10,486 bases of DNA from Parachlamydiaceae bacterium (lineage in GTDB: Bacteria > Chlamydiota > Chlamydiia > Chlamydiales > Parachlamydiaceae): assembly GCA_013815395.1 (NCBI GenBank), contig JACDGH010000070.1:1-10486 (forward strand), read 5' to 3'. This document shows, piece after piece, positions 7,504 through 10,486 of the stretch (its first letter is position 1; each line of letters starts with the position of its first letter). The notes under the pieces were generated by a model. The model had not been told where the DNA came from, did not search any database, and saw only the letters and a list, made by a program, of their open reading frames with translations. Both the position numbers and the translations under genes were made by a program.

Positions 7504-7914
7504 ATGGCTTTTAGTGCTGAGTTAAAATGTGTAGGGAGAAATGCATTAATCGGATCGCTTTTAGGATTAACTTTTGAATTAACATCAAATAAAAAAATCA
7601 AAGCTTTTGGGTTGATAGGATTAAGTGAAATAGTGGCCGAAGTTGCACAAGTGGGTTTAGCAAAAATGACAATTGCCTTGGCAGCGGGAGCGATGGCTGC
7701 AGCTCCACTGTATTTAGGCACAAATACTCAAAAAACAGAACAAGCAATGGCATATTTGGGTGGAAGTTTAGTATTTTCAGCATTAGTGTTAACAAAAAAA
7801 AATGTCTTAGGCGTTAATACGTTTTTGCCCGGGGAAGTATTTGCAGCATTCGTAACGGGTGCGTTAGTTGGTGGATTTGTTCAGAGAAAATATAAGTTAT
7901 TAAAAGATCGGTAA
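7504..7914 (+). CDS. Small predicted membrane protein, paralogue 1
   Basis: This 136-residue protein has no function I can recognise. Three hydrophobic segments (about 54-72, 81-97 and 107-125) suggest a membrane protein. The amphipathic N-terminal part carries FSAELK and VGRNAL, and the end is basic (QRKYKLLKDR). It is about 58% identical to the protein at 8548-8955 with no gaps; the best-kept parts are residues 3-15, GLAKMT (51-56) and PGEVFAAFV (109-117). ATG 7504 is preferred because GAG at 7494-7496 stands 7 nt upstream and the same arrangement is stronger in the paralogue. An in-frame ATG at 7492 would add four residues but has no Shine-Dalgarno sequence. Paired hydrophobic segments could fit an inclusion-membrane or envelope protein, but this is only a possibility. 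Confidence 0.72.
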   Translation: MAFSAELKCVGRNALIGSLLGLTFELTSNKKIKAFGLIGLSEIVAEVAQVGLAKMTIALAAGAMAAAPLYLGTNTQKTEQAMAYLGGSLVFSALVLTKKNVLGVNTFLPGEVFAAFVTGALVGGFVQRKYKLLKDR

Positions 7915-7970
7915 AAATGGCTTTAACCGGCCAGCCCATTTCGTCCCGCTTTAATGTATTTAAAGTTTAA

Positions 7971-8190
7971 GGGGAAACGCAAAGGCGGGGAAAAACGCGG
8001 AGGCGAAGAGAACTAAAATTTTTATAAGTAATTTTCAGATTAGAGGGTTTAAAAAATAGTAGGTCGAACTTATAAATCTTAAGATAAACAGGATTCATAA
8101 TTTTCCGATCTTTCTCTAAACTATGATTTATTCTATTAAACAATTTAGCTCTCAGCGTCTCTGCGTTTCTCTCCGCCTCTGCGTTTCCCT
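7971..8190. repeat. MITE-like element with 48-bp imperfect inverted-repeat ends
   Basis: The left arm (7971-8018) and the reverse complement of the right arm (8143-8190) agree at 38 of 48 positions. Both are built from short motifs around AAACGCAGAGGCG, a GC-richer purine pattern that stands out from the AT-rich surroundings. The interior of about 124 bp has no coding potential I can see. TTTA stands just outside both ends (7966-7969, 8191-8194), a possible but weak target duplication. Similar AACGCAGAGGCG-type repeats occur between genes in many unrelated bacteria. It separates the two paralogues; transcribed, it could fold into one long hairpin. Confidence 0.65.
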
Positions 8191-8437
8191 TTTACCTCTA
8201 AAAAGTATAAAATCCTAAGAAAACCTGCCCCCAAATCTATCCAAGAACCTTATTTTTAGACAGTGTAGCAAAATGTATTGTTCGAAACATTTTGTTAATC
8301 CCCAAGCTTGTACTATCTCGTGGCGCCTTGAAATGTCCATCAGCTTGCTTGTTTTAGCCTTACCCGTTATGTATGCAAAGTATAAAAAAACTCCTCCAAA
8401 TAATACGAAACTATTTTTTTCATGAAGGCCTAGAAAA
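8191..8437. other. Non-coding spacer before paralogue 2
   Basis: No convincing gene lies here. A 50-codon frame at 8273-8425 (+) is open but lacks a ribosome binding site, and the minus strand is also open without a good start. A short hairpin at 8269-8294 is the only clear structure. The stretch may be the remains of an older insertion. Confidence 0.4.
8269..8294. repeat. 8-bp perfect inverted repeat
   Basis: CAAAATGT (8269-8276) and ACATTTTG (8287-8294) pair perfectly around a 10-base loop that contains TTCGAA. No T-run follows, so terminator activity is doubtful. It may be an end of a lost insertion element or a protein-binding site. Confidence 0.4.
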
Positions 8438-8488
8438 AAGTATCTAAAATTGATTTAATTGCTATAGTTTCTTGGAAAAGGGATGGAT
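8438..8488 (+). repeat. Conserved leader block, copy 2
   Basis: Second copy of the 51-bp block at 7398-7448 (49/51 identical), 1040 bp downstream. Similarity to copy 1 starts abruptly at 8438 and, after a more variable stretch, returns at AAATTTAACAATGAG just before the gene. TATAGT is at 8463-8468. The variable stretch holds a 7-bp hairpin (AGCATCT 8489-8495 with AGATGCT 8509-8515) that copy 1 lacks. Confidence 0.7.
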
Positions 8489-8547
8489 AGCATCTAGGAA
8501 ATAGCGAGAGATGCTTTAAATAAATAAATTTAACAATGAGGTTTTTT

Positions 8548-8955
8548 ATGACTTTTAGTGCTGAATTAAAAAGTGTAGGGAGAAATGCATTAGTAGCATC
8601 GTTAATGGGAGCAACTTTAGAATTTACAAAAAACAATGAAATGAAAGACCTTGGGCAGCTAAGACTCAGTAAAATAGCAGCAGAAATTGCTGAGACCGGT
8701 TTAGCAAAAATGACATTTGCGATGTCAGCGGGGGCGTTTATGGCAGTGCCACTATTGATAGGCACAGATAATGAAAAAACAGAAAAAGCAATAGCATTTT
8801 TTTCGGGATATTTAGGACTTGCAGCACTAGTGATGGCAAAAAAATCCTTCTTAAGTACAAATGTGTTTGTACCAGGAGAAGTATTTGCAGCATTTGTTTC
8901 AGGTGCTGTAATCGGTGGATTCCTTCAGAGGAAATTTAAAGTATTGAAAATTTAG
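8548..8955 (+). CDS. Small predicted membrane protein, paralogue 2
   Basis: This 135-residue protein of unknown function aligns without gaps to the protein at 7504-7914 (about 58% identity). It has the same three hydrophobic segments, near 54-72, 81-97 and 107-125, the same PGEVFAAFV at 109-117 and the same basic tail (QRKFKVLKI). ATG 8548 is preferred: GAGG at 8538-8541 is 6 nt upstream, a good Shine-Dalgarno position. ATG 8536 would add MRFF but has no such site. The duplicated unit runs from the leader block to the stop codon; sequences after the two stops are unrelated. The strong constraint on charged and glycine positions suggests both copies are functional. No partner gene reveals the role. 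Confidence 0.75.
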   Translation: MTFSAELKSVGRNALVASLMGATLEFTKNNEMKDLGQLRLSKIAAEIAETGLAKMTFAMSAGAFMAVPLLIGTDNEKTEKAIAFFSGYLGLAALVMAKKSFLSTNVFVPGEVFAAFVSGAVIGGFLQRKFKVLKI

Positions 8956-9021
8956 ATTAAATAAATTTACATTTATATCTAAAACGTATTAGAACTTGTG
9001 TAATTTTTTTAAAAACGCTAG

Positions 9022-9053
9022 CCTAAATTTTGAGCTTTATCAAAATTTAGGAG
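9022..9053 (+). promoter_or_regulatory. 12-bp hairpin overlapping the ribosome binding site of the beta-helix gene
   Basis: CCTAAATTTTGA (9022-9033) and TCAAAATTTAGG (9040-9051) pair perfectly around the loop GCTTTA. The Shine-Dalgarno AGGAG (9049-9053) begins inside the 3' arm and stands 11 nt before ATG 9065. In RNA the AU-rich stem would mask AGG of the site, which fits translational control, for example thermosensing or a trans-acting factor. A DNA operator is the other reading. A terminator is less likely because the T-run starts 8 bases later and lies just before the start codon. Confidence 0.55.
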
Positions 9054-9064
9054 TCATCTTTTTT

Positions 9065-10486
9065 ATGAAAAATTTTATTATCATCATGCTTTGTGCCGGT
9101 TTATGCCTTGTTGCAAATTACGCTGATATCAAATTATCCACATTTGCTGTTAAAAAAACTTCAACTAATGATTCCTTGATAGCTGATAATGAAAGCGAAC
9201 AATCAATTAATTTAAAATCAAATAAAGGTTCTGTAGATGCTATTAAGAGCCAAGATTCTAGTCTTTTTGGACAATTTGTTTACATATTTGACGAAAGCCA
9301 AGGGGATTCCGAAATACAAAAAAAAATTAACACGATTTATAATCAACAACTCAACAATCATTTCGGCGATCAACATTACGCTCTACTATTTAAACCGGGA
9401 ATCTATCACGTTGATGTTAAAGTTGGATATTATACGCAAGTTTTGGGATTAGGTGGCTCACCGGATGATGTGACTATTATTGGAGCTGTGAGAACAGAGG
9501 ACGATCCTAATACACAACCGGTGGATCAAGGCCCTGGAGCCTTGAACAATTTTTGGCGTTCAATTGAAAATGTCTCTATCATCCCCACATTAGGTTCATT
9601 AAATCAATCAGGAAAAGGCATTGCGAAAGATGAAAATGTGTGGGCTGTCTCACAGGCTGCTCCCATGCGGAATATTCATATTAAAGAGGATAAGACCTTG
9701 TCTTCTTCTGGATCGCTACGTTTATTTGATATGGGATGGGCAAGTGGGGGATATATGGCTAATTCAAAAGTGGATGGACATGTAGAAGCGGGCACACAAC
9801 AGCAATGGTTTTCCCGAAATTCTGAGTGGAATCAATGGCAGCATGGGAACTGGAATATTGTTGATGTGGGTTCAAAATTTGTAATTCCTGTCGAATCTCC
9901 TAAAAGTAATGTACCTAAAAATGCTTGGGATACATACCCTTTCACTATTATTCCTCTCACTCCTGTGATTGCTGAAAAACCTACTTTAATTATGGACAAG
10001 AACGACAAGTTCTCTGTCTTTATTCCTGAGTTAAGCATTAATTCTTCTGGGATCAATTGGGGAAAAGGATCGGCAATCCCTCTATCTCAATTTTATGTCG
10101 CAACTCCCCACGATAGTGCTGAAAAAATTAATAAGGAGCTGCAACAGGAGAAGAATATTTTGTTTACTCCAGGGGTTTATGAATTATCAGAAGCGCTTTA
10201 TATTAACTATCCTTCAACAATTTTATTAGGCATTGGATTGCCCTCTTTATCACCTATGAATGGAACGCAGGCGATTATTGTCTCAGATGTCAGCGGCGTA
10301 AAGATTGCCGGTCTCATGATTGATGCGGGACCAGTCACATCTCCAACTCTAGTTCAAATTGGTGAAACAACATCAAAAAACGATCACTCAGCTGACCCGA
10401 CTATGCTTTATGACATTTTCTGTCGCGTAGGGGGATTATCAAGTGAAGTAACTAAAACAGAGTCATGCATAGTTCTTAATAGCAAT
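9065..10486 (+). CDS. Exported double beta-helix (pectate-lyase-like) protein, 3' partial
   Basis: The frame is open for 474 codons from ATG 9065 to the window edge. A signal peptide is clear (MKNFIIIMLCAGLCLVANYA). After a linker, the body shows two related segments: FKPGIYH (109-115) with VGYYTQVLGLG, and FTPGVYE (367-373) with INYPSTILLGIGLPSL, as expected for twin right-handed beta-helix domains. Trp/Gln-rich blocks lie between (WAVSQAAPMRNIHI from 193, QQQWFSRNSEWNQW from 245). From memory these blocks match a secreted family of actinobacteria and fungi often labelled 'adenylyl cyclase' or coagulation-factor-5/8-type; no cyclase motif is visible, and a polysaccharide-binding or -cleaving role is more natural. 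The catalytic site cannot be assigned. Such a gene in a chlamydia-like genome suggests horizontal transfer. The start is supported by AGGAG at 9049-9053 and the signal peptide. Confidence 0.85.
   Translation, partial: MKNFIIIMLCAGLCLVANYADIKLSTFAVKKTSTNDSLIADNESEQSINLKSNKGSVDAIKSQDSSLFGQFVYIFDESQGDSEIQKKINTIYNQQLNNHFGDQHYALLFKPGIYHVDVKVGYYTQVLGLGGSPDDVTIIGAVRTEDDPNTQPVDQGPGALNNFWRSIENVSIIPTLGSLNQSGKGIAKDENVWAVSQAAPMRNIHIKEDKTLSSSGSLRLFDMGWASGGYMANSKVDGHVEAGTQQQWFSRNSEWNQWQHGNWNIVDVGSKFVIPVESPKSNVPKNAWDTYPFTIIPLTPVIAEKPTLIMDKNDKFSVFIPELSINSSGINWGKGSAIPLSQFYVATPHDSAEKINKELQQEKNILFTPGVYELSEALYINYPSTILLGIGLPSLSPMNGTQAIIVSDVSGVKIAGLMIDAGPVTSPTLVQIGETTSKNDHSADPTMLYDIFCRVGGLSSEVTKTESCIVLNSN

Noticed and set aside
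7422..7721. Minus-strand open frame antisense to paralogue 1, with a similar one at 8430-8765 antisense to paralogue 2.
   Set aside because: The two resemble each other only because the sense genes do; the sense frames have better starts, ribosome sites and membrane-protein character.
7915..7941. Hairpin just after paralogue 1 (AAATGGCT pairing with AGCCCATTT, one bulge) as a possible terminator.
   Set aside because: The stem is weak and bulged, and no T-run follows.
8273..8425. A 50-codon + strand frame with one hydrophobic stretch (SLLVLALPVMYA).
   Set aside because: No Shine-Dalgarno site precedes the ATG, the start lies in a hairpin, and the opposite strand is equally open, so coding is not supported.
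9237..9452. A 71-codon + strand frame inside the beta-helix gene, and a minus-strand frame at 9832-10056.
   Set aside because: Both overlap the continuous 474-codon frame from 9065, which has a signal peptide, ribosome site and recognisable domain blocks.
1..10486. CRISPR array, tRNA or rRNA genes, or a phage-type defence system.
   Set aside because: No regularly spaced direct repeats, cloverleaf-like sequence or defence-gene motifs were seen on either strand.

Overview
The window most likely comes from an amoeba-associated chlamydia (order Parachlamydiales). The DNA is AT-rich. The first gene of the main operon encodes an outer-membrane protein of a type I associate with Chlamydiae, and the gene order is interrupted by a group II intron, a decayed gene and short palindromic elements, as is common in these larger chlamydial genomes. 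The assignment rests on protein recognition from memory, not on a search.

Layout. Positions 1-96 are the 3' end (domains V and VI) of a group II intron on the + strand; its reverse transcriptase would lie before the window. Positions 211-6884 hold four minus-strand genes packed as one operon, transcribed from right to left: an outer-membrane beta-barrel protein, a CzcC/TolC-type outer-membrane channel, a histidine-rich CzcB/CusB-type periplasmic adaptor and a CzcA-type RND metal/proton antiporter. Gaps are 20, 8 and 16 bp. A good sigma-70-like promoter (-35 at 6951-6956, -10 at 6928-6933) precedes the first gene, with a perfect 8-bp palindrome further upstream. The three efflux proteins should form a complex spanning both membranes that expels divalent cations such as Zn, Co, Cd or Ni. 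The metal-binding residues of the pump are present. No metal-sensing regulator lies in the window.

Positions about 7007-7437 (minus) hold what looks like a decayed gene. On the + strand follow two paralogous small membrane proteins (7504-7914 and 8548-8955), about 58% identical by hand count. Each is preceded by an almost identical 51-bp block (49/51), so the duplicated unit includes a leader better conserved than the proteins. Between them lies a 220-bp element with 48-bp imperfect inverted-repeat ends (7971-8190), followed by a short hairpin (8269-8294).

From 9065 to the right edge runs an open, 3'-truncated gene for an exported protein with two related pectate-lyase-like (right-handed beta-helix) segments. 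It belongs to a family often labelled 'adenylyl cyclase' in actinobacterial and fungal databases without visible support. A perfect 12-bp hairpin directly upstream covers most of its ribosome binding site.
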